Below, one piece after another: positions 8,359 to 17,171 of a DNA stretch of 64,000 nt. The translations under genes were made by a program, and so were the position numbers. Source of the DNA: Pontivivens sp032464575 (lineage in GTDB: Bacteria; Pseudomonadota; Alphaproteobacteria; Rhodobacterales; Rhodobacteraceae); contig JAWDKM010000003.1 in NCBI GenBank assembly GCA_032464575.1, positions 186,001-250,000 of the forward strand, in the 5' to 3' direction. How positions within the stretch are numbered: the stretch's first letter is position 1; each line of letters starts with the position of its first letter. The notes under the pieces are model-generated. The model did no database searches. It had not been told where the DNA came from and was given only the letters and a program-made list of their open reading frames with translations.

Positions 8359-11348
8359 GTTCCCGCCTGCCCAAGGGCGGTCGCCTGATCGACCGCTCGC
8401 AGAAAGTCTCGTTCTCCTTCAATGGCCGCCACCTGAGCGGCTTCACCGGCGACACGCTCGCCTCTGCGCTGATCGGCGAGGGACAGATGCTGATGGGTCG
8501 GTCCTTCAAGTACCACCGCCCGCGCGGCCCGGTTGCGGCGGGGTCGGAGGAACCGAACGCGCTGATGGGCCTCGGCACGGGCGGCGCGTTCGAGCCGAAC
8601 CGCCGGGCGACGACGGTGGAGCTTGCCGATGGGATGCGGGCCGAGAGCCAGAACCACTGGCCGTCGCTGGAGCAGGATGTGGGCGTGGTGAATGCCGCCC
8701 TCTCCCGCTTCTTCCCCGCCGGGTTCTACTACAAGACCTTCATCCATCCCCGGGCGGCGTGGAAGCACGTCTTCGAGCCGGTGATCCGCAAGGCGGCGGG
8801 CCTCGGCAAGGCTCCGACAAAGCCCGATAACGACCGCTACGAACATTTCTACGCCTTCGTCGACGTGCTGGTGGTCGGCGGCGGCATGGCGGGCCTGCAG
8901 GCGGCGCTGGAGGCCGGACGGGCCGGGGCGCGCGTGCTGCTGGTGGAGCAGACGGCGCATCTTGGCGGCCGCCTCCTCACCGATCCGGTGGAGATCGACG
9001 GGCAGGAGAGTGACGCTTGGCTAGAGGCGACGCTGGCCGCGCTCGACGCGATGCCCAACGTCCGGATCCGCACCCGCATGATGGCCGCGGGCATCTATGA
9101 CCACGGCTACGTGACCGCGGCGGAGGAGCCGCTGCATGGCCCTGGCCACCGCCTCTGGCGCATCCGGGCGGAGCGCGTGGTGACGGCGACCGGTGCCATC
9201 GAGCGCCCGATCTCCTTCGCCGGCAACGATGTGCCGGGCGTGATGCTTGCCTCCGCCATCCGGGACTACGTGGCGCTGTGGGGTGTGAGCCCCGGCGACC
9301 GGACGGTGCTCGTGACCAACAACGACGACGCCTACCGGACCGCCATCGCCCTGCGCCAGGCGGGGCTGGAGGTGCCCGTGATCCTAGACGCCCGCCCGGC
9401 GGCCATCGGCCCGCTCCCGCGGCAGGCCCGCGATCTTGGCATCCGTGTCGAGGTCGGGCGTGGCCTCGCCCGCGTGAAGGGCGGCAAGCGGGTTGAGGCG
9501 GTGGAGATCTGCGTGCAGGCGGGCGAGGGCGCGGTGCTCGAAACCGTGCCTTGCGATGCCGTCGCCATGTCCGGGGGCTGGTCCCCGGTCGTCCATCTCT
9601 GGTCCCATTGCGGTGGCAAGCTCACCTGGGACGAGGCGCAGGCCCATTTCCGGCCCGATCCCGACCGCCCGCCTACAGGCGCGGACGGGAAGGGCTTCGT
9701 GATCGCGGCCGGCAGCGCCGCCGGTCGCCTCGATGCCAAGGGCGCGATGCAGAGCGCCGCGGCGGCGGGCCGGCGCGCGGGGGAGGAGACGGGGTTCACC
9801 CCCACCGACGACCCCGCTCCCTTTGCCATCGCCGAGCCCGAGGAACCGATGGAGCCGGTCTGGATGATGCCCGCAGGCGCGGGCATCAAGCTGCGCTCCA
9901 AGGCGTTCCTCGACTTCCAGAACGACGTGAAGGTCTCCGACGTGCAACTTGCCGCGCAGGAGGGGTTCGAGAGCGTGGAGCATGCCAAGCGCTACACCAC
10001 CCTCGGCATGGCGACGGATCAGGGGAAACTCAGCAACATCAATGGCCTCGCAGTGCTGGCCGACAGCCTCGGCGCTGCCATCCCCGAGGTCGGCACCACG
10101 ACCTTCCGCCCGCCCTATACGCCGATCTCCATGGGCTCCATTGGGGGCGAGGCGCGCGGTGCGCTCTTCAAACCCACCCGCAAGACGCCGATGGATGACT
10201 GGCACGACGCGCAGGGCGCTGTCTGGGAACCGGTGGCCGACTGGCGCCGTCCCTACACCTATCGCCGGCAGGGCGAGAGCACGGAACAGGCCGTTCGGCG
10301 CGAGATCGTCAACACGCGGAGCCATGTGGGCCTGCTCGACGCCTCGACCCTCGGCAAGATCCTGGTGAAGGGGCCGGACGCGGCGAAGTTCCTCGACCTG
10401 ATTTACACGAACATGATGTCGAGCCTGAAGCCGGGCCGGTGCCGCTATGGACTGATGTGCACGGAGAACGGGTTCCTGTTCGACGACGGCGTGGTCGTGC
10501 GCCTCGCCGACGACACGTTCCTCTGCCACACGACCTCCGGCGGATCCGATCGCGTGCACGCGTGGATGGAGGAGTGGCTGCAGACCGAGTGGTGGGATCT
10601 CAAGGTCTTCACCGCCAACGTCACGGAGCAGTGGGCGCAGGTCGCGGTGGTCGGCCCCGATGCGCGCAAGCTGCTGGAAAAGCTCGGCGGTCTCGACGTG
10701 TCGAAGGAGGCGCTGCCCTTCATGTCCTTCACCGAGGGCGAGCTCGGCGGCATCCCGGCGCGCGTCTTCCGCATCTCCTTCTCCGGCGAGCTCTCCTACG
10801 AGGTCGCGGTGCCCGCGGGCCGCGGCCGCGAGTTCTGGGGCCGGTGTCTGGAGGCGGGCAAGGAGCTCGGCGTCATGCCCTACGGCACCGAGGCGCTGCA
10901 CGTGATGCGGGCCGAGAAGGGCTTCATCATGATCGGGGACGAGACGGACGGCACGGTGACGCCCCACGATCTCGGCCTCTCCTGGGCGGTGTCGAAGAAG
11001 AAAGAGGACTTCATCGGCAAGCGCGCGATGGAGCGGGCGGACCTCACCCGCCCCGACCGCAAGCAACTCGTGGGCCTGCTTGCCGAGACCCCGCAGGAGG
11101 TGCTGCCTGACGGCGCCCACGCGGTCGAGGGCACGGACGAATACGGCAATCCGCACACCATTGGCCACGTCACCTCCACCTATTTCAGCCCGACCGTGAA
11201 CCGCTCCATCGCCATGGCGCTGATCGAGCGCGGGCGGGAGCGGATGGGCGAGGTGCTGAGCTTCCCGGTGGACAAGGACAAGACGATCCGCGCGACGGTG
11301 GTCGACCCGGTCTTCTACGATACGGAAGGGGAGAAGCAGGATGTCTGA
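8355..11348 (+). CDS. soxA: Sarcosine oxidase, alpha subunit
   Basis: A 997-residue subunit of normal length. The order is an N-terminal ferredoxin-like domain (about 1-100, with FTGDTLASALIGEGQMLMGRSFKYHRPRG split over it), an NAD(H)-binding Rossmann domain starting VLVVGGGMAGLQAALEAGRAGA near residue 173, and a C-terminal aminomethyltransferase-like, folate-binding half (DASTLGKILVKGP, then LSYEVAVPAGRG and MRAEKGFIMIGDETDGT). This half moves the one-carbon unit to tetrahydrofolate. The ATG at 8355 is set by the ATGA overlap with soxD. The end overlaps soxG. Confidence 0.96.
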   Translation: MSSRLPKGGRLIDRSQKVSFSFNGRHLSGFTGDTLASALIGEGQMLMGRSFKYHRPRGPVAAGSEEPNALMGLGTGGAFEPNRRATTVELADGMRAESQNHWPSLEQDVGVVNAALSRFFPAGFYYKTFIHPRAAWKHVFEPVIRKAAGLGKAPTKPDNDRYEHFYAFVDVLVVGGGMAGLQAALEAGRAGARVLLVEQTAHLGGRLLTDPVEIDGQESDAWLEATLAALDAMPNVRIRTRMMAAGIYDHGYVTAAEEPLHGPGHRLWRIRAERVVTATGAIERPISFAGNDVPGVMLASAIRDYVALWGVSPGDRTVLVTNNDDAYRTAIALRQAGLEVPVILDARPAAIGPLPRQARDLGIRVEVGRGLARVKGGKRVEAVEICVQAGEGAVLETVPCDAVAMSGGWSPVVHLWSHCGGKLTWDEAQAHFRPDPDRPPTGADGKGFVIAAGSAAGRLDAKGAMQSAAAAGRRAGEETGFTPTDDPAPFAIAEPEEPMEPVWMMPAGAGIKLRSKAFLDFQNDVKVSDVQLAAQEGFESVEHAKRYTTLGMATDQGKLSNINGLAVLADSLGAAIPEVGTTTFRPPYTPISMGSIGGEARGALFKPTRKTPMDDWHDAQGAVWEPVADWRRPYTYRRQGESTEQAVRREIVNTRSHVGLLDASTLGKILVKGPDAAKFLDLIYTNMMSSLKPGRCRYGLMCTENGFLFDDGVVVRLADDTFLCHTTSGGSDRVHAWMEEWLQTEWWDLKVFTANVTEQWAQVAVVGPDARKLLEKLGGLDVSKEALPFMSFTEGELGGIPARVFRISFSGELSYEVAVPAGRGREFWGRCLEAGKELGVMPYGTEALHVMRAEKGFIMIGDETDGTVTPHDLGLSWAVSKKKEDFIGKRAMERADLTRPDRKQLVGLLAETPQEVLPDGAHAVEGTDEYGNPHTIGHVTSTYFSPTVNRSIAMALIERGRERMGEVLSFPVDKDKTIRATVVDPVFYDTEGEKQDV

Positions 11349-11886
11349 GAGCTTCGAGGGCCTCGTGCGGGTCGAGCGGATCGATGAGGTCGGTATGGTT
11401 GCGATCCGCGGCGACCTGACCGATGCGGCCTTCCGCGAGGCGGTGGAGGGTGCCGTCGGCCCGATTCCCGACATTCGCCGGATCAGCGGCGGCGCGTCCG
11501 GCGGCCTCGCGTGGATGAGCCCGGACGAGCTGATGCTGTTCTGCCCTGCCGCCGATGCACCGGCGGCCGCCCTCGGCCTCGCCGACCGGCTCGCCGGGCA
11601 GCACCACCTCGCCGTCGACGTCTCGGACGCCCGCGCGGTCTTTCGCCTGACCGGAGCGGCGGTGCGCGACGTGCTGGCCAAAGGCGCGCCGGTGGACCTC
11701 GCCCCCGGCCGGTTCGAACCGGGAGAGATCCGGCGCACGCGGCTAGGCCAGGTCGCCGTTGCCCTCTGGCTCACCGACGCGGAGACGGCGGAGCTCGTCT
11801 GCTTCCGCTCCGTTGCCGACTTCGTTGCCGAGTGGTTGCGCATCGCGGCGGCAACTGATGCTCCGGTAAGCTTTCACGCCTTGTGA
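11341..11886 (+). CDS. soxG: Sarcosine oxidase, gamma subunit
   Basis: A 181-residue protein of the SoxG family, structurally related to the folate-binding aminomethyltransferase fold. It shows VGMVAIRGDLTD, WMSPDELMLFCP and VDVSDARAVFRLTGAAVRDVLAKG, the usual family blocks. It starts within the last codons of soxA (8-base overlap). No folate metabolism genes follow; the next operon is an amino acid importer. Confidence 0.92.
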   Translation: MSESFEGLVRVERIDEVGMVAIRGDLTDAAFREAVEGAVGPIPDIRRISGGASGGLAWMSPDELMLFCPAADAPAAALGLADRLAGQHHLAVDVSDARAVFRLTGAAVRDVLAKGAPVDLAPGRFEPGEIRRTRLGQVAVALWLTDAETAELVCFRSVADFVAEWLRIAAATDAPVSFHAL

Positions 11887-11975
11887 CGCTGGGGTTATGG
11901 GCAGTTCGCCTTGACGCTCCCCCGGTGCTGGGGAATTGTGGCGAGCGATCCGATACCAACAGGGAAAGCACAATC

Positions 11976-12740
11976 ATGAAAAAGATCATCGTCGCGGCCC
12001 TCGCCGCTTCGACCGTCGCCGGCGCAGGCTTCGCGCAGGGCCTCGACATCTGTGTCGAGGGCGCCTACCCGCCGTTCTCCTTCACGACGGAAGACGGTTC
12101 GGTCGAAGGCTTCGACATCGACATCGCGAATGCGCTTTGCGCCGAGATGGGCGTCGAGTGCGAGATGGTGAAAACCGACTGGGACGGCATCATCCCCGCC
12201 CTGCTCGAGGACAAGTGCGACGCGATCATCGCCTCCATGTCGATCACGGAGGAGCGCAAGCAGGTCATCGACTTCTCTGAGAAGTACTACCAGACCCCGG
12301 CCGTCTTCATTGCCGAGGAGGGCCGCTTCGCCGATGACAGCGCCGAGACGCTGGCCGACGCGGTCGTCGGCGTGCAGCGCGGTACGATCCACCAGGACTT
12401 CATGGAGGGCGAATACCCGGATGTGGAGCTGCGCCTCTACGCGGCGCAGGACGACGCCTATCTCGACCTCACCGCGGGCCGGATCGACGCAATCATGGCC
12501 GACAGCATCGCGATGGACGAGGGCTTCCTGCAGACCGAGGCGGGCGAAGGCTACGCGATGGTCGGCGAGGGCTACTCGATCCCGCAATACCACGGTGACG
12601 GCGCGGGCATCGGCGTCCGGCAGGACGACACCGAGCTGCGCGACAACTTCACCGCCGCGATCGAAGCGATCCGCGCCTCAGGCCAATATGACGAGATCGC
12701 GTCCGAATACTTCGACTTCAACATCTACGGCGGCTCCTGA
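11976..12740 (+). CDS. Polar amino acid ABC transporter substrate-binding protein (HisJ/ArgT type)
   Basis: A 254-residue periplasmic binding protein (family 3) that should capture a basic or polar amino acid. Residues 1-20 are a signal peptide (MKKIIVAALAASTVAGAGFA). ICVEGAYPPFSF, GFDIDIANALCAEMG, DWDGIIPALLEDKCDAIIASM and ERKQVIDFSEKYY are the hallmarks of lysine-arginine-ornithine/histidine binding proteins. A ribosome site (AGGGAAA) precedes ATG 11976. A hairpin terminator separates it from the permease genes. The exact ligand cannot be read from the sequence. Confidence 0.9.
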   Translation: MKKIIVAALAASTVAGAGFAQGLDICVEGAYPPFSFTTEDGSVEGFDIDIANALCAEMGVECEMVKTDWDGIIPALLEDKCDAIIASMSITEERKQVIDFSEKYYQTPAVFIAEEGRFADDSAETLADAVVGVQRGTIHQDFMEGEYPDVELRLYAAQDDAYLDLTAGRIDAIMADSIAMDEGFLQTEAGEGYAMVGEGYSIPQYHGDGAGIGVRQDDTELRDNFTAAIEAIRASGQYDEIASEYFDFNIYGGS

Positions 12741-12762
12741 GCCGCGCGTAAGCTGAGAAGGG

Positions 12763-12790
12763 GGCCGGCGGCACCGACCGCCGGCCTTTT
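12763..12790 (+). terminator. Terminator/attenuator between binding protein and permease genes
   Basis: A perfect 9-bp GC-rich stem (12763-12771 with 12778-12786), 6-base loop and four T. The permease start codon is only 3 bases after the T-run. It probably stops most transcripts after the binding-protein gene. Confidence 0.8.
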
Positions 12791-12793
12791 CAT

Positions 12794-13483
12794 ATGGACC
12801 AGGTCATCGCGTATCTCCCGCTGCTAATGCAGGGCTTCGGTGTCACCGTTGCTCTCGCGGTGCTGTCCTTCCTGCTGTCCATCATGCTCGGCGGGCTGGG
12901 GGCGGCGGGGCGGCTGTCGCGCTTCGCGCCCGCGCGCTGGCTCGTCACCGGCTACACCACGCTGGTGCGCGGTGTGCCCGACCTCGTCCTGATCCTGCTG
13001 TTCTTCTACGGCGTGCAGCGGCTCGTGAACCTCCTCACCCGCGCGATGGAGTGGGAGCGGATCGACATCGATCCTTTCCTGTCCGGCACGATCACCATCG
13101 GTTTCATCTACGGCGCATACCTGGTGGAGACCTTCCGGGGCGCCGTGCTCGCCGTCGACAAGGGGCAGGGGGAGGCGGGGACCGCCCTGGGCCTCAACCG
13201 CCTGCAGACCCTGCGCCTCGTCACCCTACCGCAGATCATCCGGCAGGCGCTGCCGGGCACCATGAACGTCTGGATGGTGCTCACGAAATCCACCGCCGTC
13301 GTCTCGATCATCGGGCTGTCGGACCTCGTGGGCATCGCCAACGATGCGGGCCGGTCGACGCGGGAGCCGTTCTGGTTCCTGCTCTTCGCGTTCTTCGCCT
13401 ACCTCTTCATCACCTGGGTGAGCGAGCTGATCTTCTCCCGGCTCGAACGCCGCTACGACCGGGGCTTCGCCGATGCGCGTTGA
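12794..13483 (+). CDS. Amino acid ABC transporter permease (HisQ type)
   Basis: A 229-residue inner-membrane permease with about five membrane segments. The N-terminal block LMQGFGVTVALAVLSFLLS and TLVRGVPDLVLILLFFYG, then the EAA loop near residues 130-150 (KGQGEAGTALGLNRLQTLRL), are typical of the His/Glu/Gln/Arg permease family. It overlaps the next permease by 11 bases. No ribosome site is visible before the start because the terminator hairpin fills that space. Confidence 0.92.
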   Translation: MDQVIAYLPLLMQGFGVTVALAVLSFLLSIMLGGLGAAGRLSRFAPARWLVTGYTTLVRGVPDLVLILLFFYGVQRLVNLLTRAMEWERIDIDPFLSGTITIGFIYGAYLVETFRGAVLAVDKGQGEAGTALGLNRLQTLRLVTLPQIIRQALPGTMNVWMVLTKSTAVVSIIGLSDLVGIANDAGRSTREPFWFLLFAFFAYLFITWVSELIFSRLERRYDRGFADAR

Positions 13484-14159
13484 TCTGGTCCTCGAAAGCT
13501 GGACGCTGTTCGCCGAAGGGGTCTGGGTCACCGCCCACCTCACGGCCCTGTCGCTCGCGATCGGCTTCTGCATCGCGCTGCCGTTCGGCATCCTGCGCGC
13601 GCGCCGGACACCGGTCGCGAACCCGCTCATCAAGGGCTATGTCTATGCGTTCCGCGGAACGCCTCTGCTGGTCCAGCTCTACCTGATCTACAACGGCCTG
13701 CCGCAGTTCGACATCATCCGCGACAGCTGGGCCTGGGGCATCCTGCGCGAGCCGTGGTGGTGTGCGCTGATCGCCTTCTCCCTCAACTCCGGCGCCTACG
13801 CGACCGAGATCATCCGCGGCGCCGTCGTGCGCACGCCGAAGGGACAGATCGAGGCAGCGAAGGCGCTGGGCCTGCGCACCTGGCAGGTCTACGGCCTCGT
13901 CGTCATCCCCTCAGCCCTGCGGCGGGCGATCCCGCAATATGGCAACGAGGTGATCTTCATGATGCACGGCTCCGCCATCGCGGCCGTGATCACCATCACC
14001 GACATCCTCGGCGCCGGTCGCACGCTGAACGCGCGTTACTACCTCTCCTACGAGGGGTTTCTGACCGCGGCGGTGCTTTATGCGGCGCTGACCGGGCTGA
14101 TCGTCCTGATCTTCCGCGGGCTCGAGATGAGGTTTCTGAAGCACCTTCGCGCCCGCTAG
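13473..14159 (+). CDS. Amino acid ABC transporter permease (HisM type)
   Basis: The 228-residue partner permease. YVYAFRGTPLLVQLYLIYNG and the EAA loop KGQIEAAKALGLRTWQVYGL are clear, with LNSGAYATEIIRGAV between them. Together with the HisQ-type subunit it forms the membrane channel. No ATP-binding subunit follows; the ATPase must be encoded elsewhere or shared with another importer. Confidence 0.92.
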   Translation: MRVDLVLESWTLFAEGVWVTAHLTALSLAIGFCIALPFGILRARRTPVANPLIKGYVYAFRGTPLLVQLYLIYNGLPQFDIIRDSWAWGILREPWWCALIAFSLNSGAYATEIIRGAVVRTPKGQIEAAKALGLRTWQVYGLVVIPSALRRAIPQYGNEVIFMMHGSAIAAVITITDILGAGRTLNARYYLSYEGFLTAAVLYAALTGLIVLIFRGLEMRFLKHLRAR

Positions 14160-14280
14160 CCATGCGGACAGTGCATGGCGCGATGGCGCCGTTGTGCGCT
14201 GCAAGATAAGGGTTCCTGACCTATCTTTTCCGGGACAGCGGGGTCGTGGGGACTTCGCCTTCCGAGACGAGAGTGTGATC

Positions 14281-14430
14281 ATGAACGACCTGTCCTACAT
14301 TTCCGACGCCGAACTTCTGGCCATCCGCGAGCGTGCCCACCAACTGCGCGCCCAGGCGGTCCGCGACGGCCTGCGCGCCGCACGCGAGTGGGTCCGCGGC
14401 CTCTTCGCAGGCTCCGCGCGCCACGCCTGA
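14281..14430 (+). CDS. Small conserved-looking protein, 49 residues
   Basis: ATG 14281 gives a 49-residue protein with ISDAELLAIRERAHQLRAQ and VRDGLRAAREWVRGLF: an amphipathic, Arg/Ala-rich helix and a short C-terminal tail. It resembles small Rhodobacterales proteins of the RSP_7527/DUF1127-like kind, which I cannot confirm. A good terminator follows immediately, supporting a real short transcription unit. Function unknown. Confidence 0.6.
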   Translation: MNDLSYISDAELLAIRERAHQLRAQAVRDGLRAAREWVRGLFAGSARHA

Positions 14431-14453
14431 TCCGGCCGAGGATCGAAGACGAG

Positions 14454-14482
14454 GGGTCGCTTGCGGGCGGCCCTTTTGTTTT
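14454..14482 (+). terminator. Rho-independent terminator after the 49-residue gene
   Basis: A 7-bp stem (14454-14460 with 14467-14473, one G-T pair), 6-base loop and the T-rich run TTTTGTTTT. It fits the end of the small gene at 14281-14430. Confidence 0.7.
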
Positions 14483-14585
14483 GCAGGACACGTATGTGCC
14501 GAAGGCGGAGCCTGGCTTGTCAGCCGGGCGGGACGCCACCACGGATGAGCTTCCGTTTCCCGCGCCCATACGCTACGCCCCGCTC

Positions 14586-15770
14586 ATGACACGCCCCTCT
14601 GTCCGCCTCCGCCCGAACCGCGCGCCCAAGCTGCGTTTCGGCTTTCCCTGGGTCTATGCAGATGAGCTGGTGCTCGACCGGCGCACGAAGGCGCTCGCGC
14701 CCGGCACCATCGCGACGCTGGAGGATGCGGAGCGGCGGCCGGTCGCGACCGTAGCAGTCAATCCGCTCAGCAAGATCCCGGCCCGCGTGCTCGACCGCGA
14801 TCCGGACGCGGAGATCGGGTCCGACTGGCTGCGTGCCCGCCTCGCGACCGCGCTCACCCTGCGCGAGACCCTGTTCGACGCCCCCTTCTACCGTCTGACC
14901 CATGCCGAGGCCGACGGTCTGCCAGGCGTCATCATCGACCGCTTCGGCGCGGCCGCGGCCATCCAGCCCAACGCCGCCTGGGCCGAGGCGCTGTTCGACG
15001 ATCTCGCCACCGCGCTGGCCGAGGTCACGGGTGTCACCACAATCGTCAAGAACGGCACCGGCCGGGCCCGCGCCCTCGAAGGGTTGGAGGAGGTGACGGA
15101 GGTCGTGCGCGGCACGCTCGATGGTCCCGTCCCCGTGCCGATGAACGGGGCCACCTACATGGCGGACCTTACCGGTGGGCAGAAGACGGGGCTCTTCTAC
15201 GATCAGCGCCCGAACCATGCCTTCGCCGCGCGGCTCGCGCCGGGGCGGCGGGTGCTCGACGTCTTCTCCCATGTCGGCGGCTTCGCTCTCGCGGCCCTTG
15301 CGGCCGGGGCGGAGCACGCACTTTCCGTCGACGGGTCGGCGCCTGCGCTGGCACTGGCCGAGGAGGGCGCACGGGCGGCCCAGGTCGAGGACCGCTTCAC
15401 CACCCATCGCGGCGATGCATTCGACACCATGGCCAGGCTGGCCTCGGAGGGGCAGGGCTTCGATCTCGTGATCTGCGATCCCCCGGCCTTCGCCCCCAAC
15501 AAGGGCGCGCTGGAGAAAGGCCTCCGCGCTTATGAGCGGGTCGCGCGGATGGGCGCGGCGCTGGTCGCGCCGGGCGGCTATCTCGTCCTCTGCTCATGCT
15601 CTCACGCCGCCGATCTGGCGCGGTTCCGCGAGGTTTCCTTGCGCGGCGTTTCGAAGGCCGGGCGACTGGCGCAACTGATCCACACCGGTTTCGCCGGTCC
15701 TGACCATCCGACGCATCCGATGCTGGCCGAGAGCGCCTATCTGAAGGCCATTTTCCTGAGATTGGGTTGA
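14586..15770 (+). CDS. Class I SAM-dependent rRNA methyltransferase, RlmI-like
   Basis: 394 residues: an N-terminal PUA-like domain (residues 1-75: VRLRPNRAPKLRFGFPWVYADE), a middle domain (GLPGVIIDRFG) and a C-terminal Rossmann methyltransferase (GQKTGLFYDQRPNH, VLDVFSHVGGFALAALAAGA). FDLVICDPPAFAPNK and LVLCSCSHAADL are the motif IV and cysteine-bearing segments of 5-methylcytosine rRNA methyltransferases of the RlmI/COG1092 group. Its TGA overlaps the ATG of a PIN-domain gene by one base, so the two are probably translated together. Confidence 0.88.
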   Translation: MTRPSVRLRPNRAPKLRFGFPWVYADELVLDRRTKALAPGTIATLEDAERRPVATVAVNPLSKIPARVLDRDPDAEIGSDWLRARLATALTLRETLFDAPFYRLTHAEADGLPGVIIDRFGAAAAIQPNAAWAEALFDDLATALAEVTGVTTIVKNGTGRARALEGLEEVTEVVRGTLDGPVPVPMNGATYMADLTGGQKTGLFYDQRPNHAFAARLAPGRRVLDVFSHVGGFALAALAAGAEHALSVDGSAPALALAEEGARAAQVEDRFTTHRGDAFDTMARLASEGQGFDLVICDPPAFAPNKGALEKGLRAYERVARMGAALVAPGGYLVLCSCSHAADLARFREVSLRGVSKAGRLAQLIHTGFAGPDHPTHPMLAESAYLKAIFLRLG

Positions 15771-16297
15771 TGCGCGTCCTGATCGACGCCTGCGTGCTCT
15801 ATCCGACCGTGCTGCGGGAGCTTCTGCTGCGGGTCGCGGCCCGGGGTGATTTCACGCCGCTCTGGTCGGAGCAGATCCTCGAGGAATGGGCCCGCGCCGC
15901 GCGCCGGGCGGGACCGGAGGTCGAGGCGCAGGCGCGGGTCGAGATCGCGCTGCTCCGCGACCGCTTCCCGCAGGCGCTGGTCGCGGCACCGCCACGAGAC
16001 GATCTCCATCTGCCGGACCCGGATGATGTCCACGTGCTGTCGGCGGCGCTGGAGGGGCGGGCAGAGGTTCTTTTGACCCGCAACCTCAAGGACTTTCCGA
16101 CTCGGACACTGTCCCCGCTCGGGCTGCATCCGCGCGCGCCCGATCCGGTCCTGCTGGAGCTTCATGCGGCGCGTTCGCTGGCCGATGAGGTCGAGGCTGT
16201 CCGGGCCACGGCAGAGCGCCTGTCGGGCGAAGCGCAGCCCGTGCGACCGCTTCTGAAGCGGGCCGGTCTGCCGCGGCTCGCCAAGGCGCTCAGTTGA
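15770..16297 (+). CDS. PIN domain-containing protein (RSP_2648-like)
   Basis: A 175-residue protein with a PIN-like RNase fold: LIDACVLYP (Asp6), an acidic pair EE at 38-39, LPDPDDVHVLSAA (Asp85/86) and LLTRNLKDFP (Asp108). These give the four acidic positions of a metal-dependent ribonuclease. It looks like a lone PIN protein: no antitoxin is adjacent; the gene starts inside the stop of an rRNA methyltransferase (TGATG). It ends convergent with the M48 gene, overlapping it by 8 bases. Substrate unknown. Confidence 0.82.
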   Translation: MRVLIDACVLYPTVLRELLLRVAARGDFTPLWSEQILEEWARAARRAGPEVEAQARVEIALLRDRFPQALVAAPPRDDLHLPDPDDVHVLSAALEGRAEVLLTRNLKDFPTRTLSPLGLHPRAPDPVLLELHAARSLADEVEAVRATAERLSGEAQPVRPLLKRAGLPRLAKALS

Positions 16298-16985
16298 GGG
16301 CGGGACGCTGGGTCCAACCGCGAGCCAGCGTCTCGATTGCGGCGATCCGTTCCTCGGCCTTTGGGTGGCTCATCAACCAGGCGGGAGTACCGTTGGTCCC
16401 GCCTGCGAGGCGGTCGAGCTTTCGGAAGAGGCTGCGCTGCGGCCCGATCCCTAGCTCGATCTTCGTGAGCAAAGCGGCGGCATAGGCGTCCGCCTCGTAC
16501 TCGTCCTGACGGCTGAGCCGTGCGGCGAGGGCCTGGGTCACGAGATTGGCAATCCAGATGCCGACAAAGGGGATGAGACGGCCCAGAACCATCACGAGCA
16601 CCATGCGGATCGCGTTCTGGCCGGAGAAATCGAGGAGCCTCCGGCGCGAGTGGCCGAGCGCGACATGGCCGAGCTCATGGGCGATGACGGAGGCGATCTC
16701 CTCGGCCTGCACCTCGCCTAGCCTGTATCTGTCGATGAAGCCGCGGGTGATGAAGATCCGGCCATCCGGTGCCGCAAGGCCGTTGATGACTGGGCTGTCC
16801 TGGACGTGGACCGTCAGCTTCGGCAGGTCGAGGGCGCGTGCCATCCGGTCCACATACTGGCCGATGACCGGGTCGCGGAGCGGTCGGGACGAAGCGTCGA
16901 GCTGGCGCGCGAGGTTCCAGACGGAGAAGCGCCACATGACGAGGCCGGCAATGACGGCGATGAGGATGGGACCCAACGTGATCAT
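16290..16985 (-). CDS. M48 family zinc metallopeptidase, membrane-bound
   Basis: 231 residues from ATG 16985 (an upstream in-frame TTG at 17021 adds 12 residues and has no better ribosome site). One N-terminal membrane segment (LGPILIAVIAGLVMW), then VINGLAAPDGRIFITRG, the zinc motif VIAHELGHVALGH, a second hydrophobic stretch, and the third ligand region DEYEADAYA. It ends SHPKAEERIAAIETLA, the usual end of the M48 domain. It is probably a quality-control protease at the inner membrane, HtpX/BepA-like. Confidence 0.88.
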   Translation of the reverse strand: MITLGPILIAVIAGLVMWRFSVWNLARQLDASSRPLRDPVIGQYVDRMARALDLPKLTVHVQDSPVINGLAAPDGRIFITRGFIDRYRLGEVQAEEIASVIAHELGHVALGHSRRRLLDFSGQNAIRMVLVMVLGRLIPFVGIWIANLVTQALAARLSRQDEYEADAYAAALLTKIELGIGPQRSLFRKLDRLAGGTNGTPAWLMSHPKAEERIAAIETLARGWTQRPALN

Positions 16986-17136
16986 GATTTTGGAGATGGG
17001 GAGCGGTGGGCCGCGAGGCAATCGTTAACGCCGAAATGCCGCGTATGACATGCGTATGATTTCCGTATGACATCCGCGCACCGGCTTCATGCATCGAAGG
17101 AAAGGTTAACGGGGTTTCTCGAGCTCCCCTCCCTGA

Positions 17137-17161
17137 CCCTCCCCCCGGAGTGGGGGGAGGG
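17137..17161. repeat. C/G-rich palindrome, left flank of the AhpD-like/TetR module
   Basis: A perfect 10-bp stem (17137-17146 with 17152-17161) with a 5-base loop, preceded by CTCCCTGA. A diverged copy lies at about 18441-18470. It sits downstream of the AhpD-like gene and may also act as its terminator, though the T-run is poor. Confidence 0.55.
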
Positions 17162-17171
17162 TATTGCGGTG

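Noticed and set aside
9384..11843. 819-residue minus-strand open frame over soxA and soxG
   Set aside because: Mirror of the real sarcosine oxidase genes; composition is typical of antisense frames in high-GC DNA.
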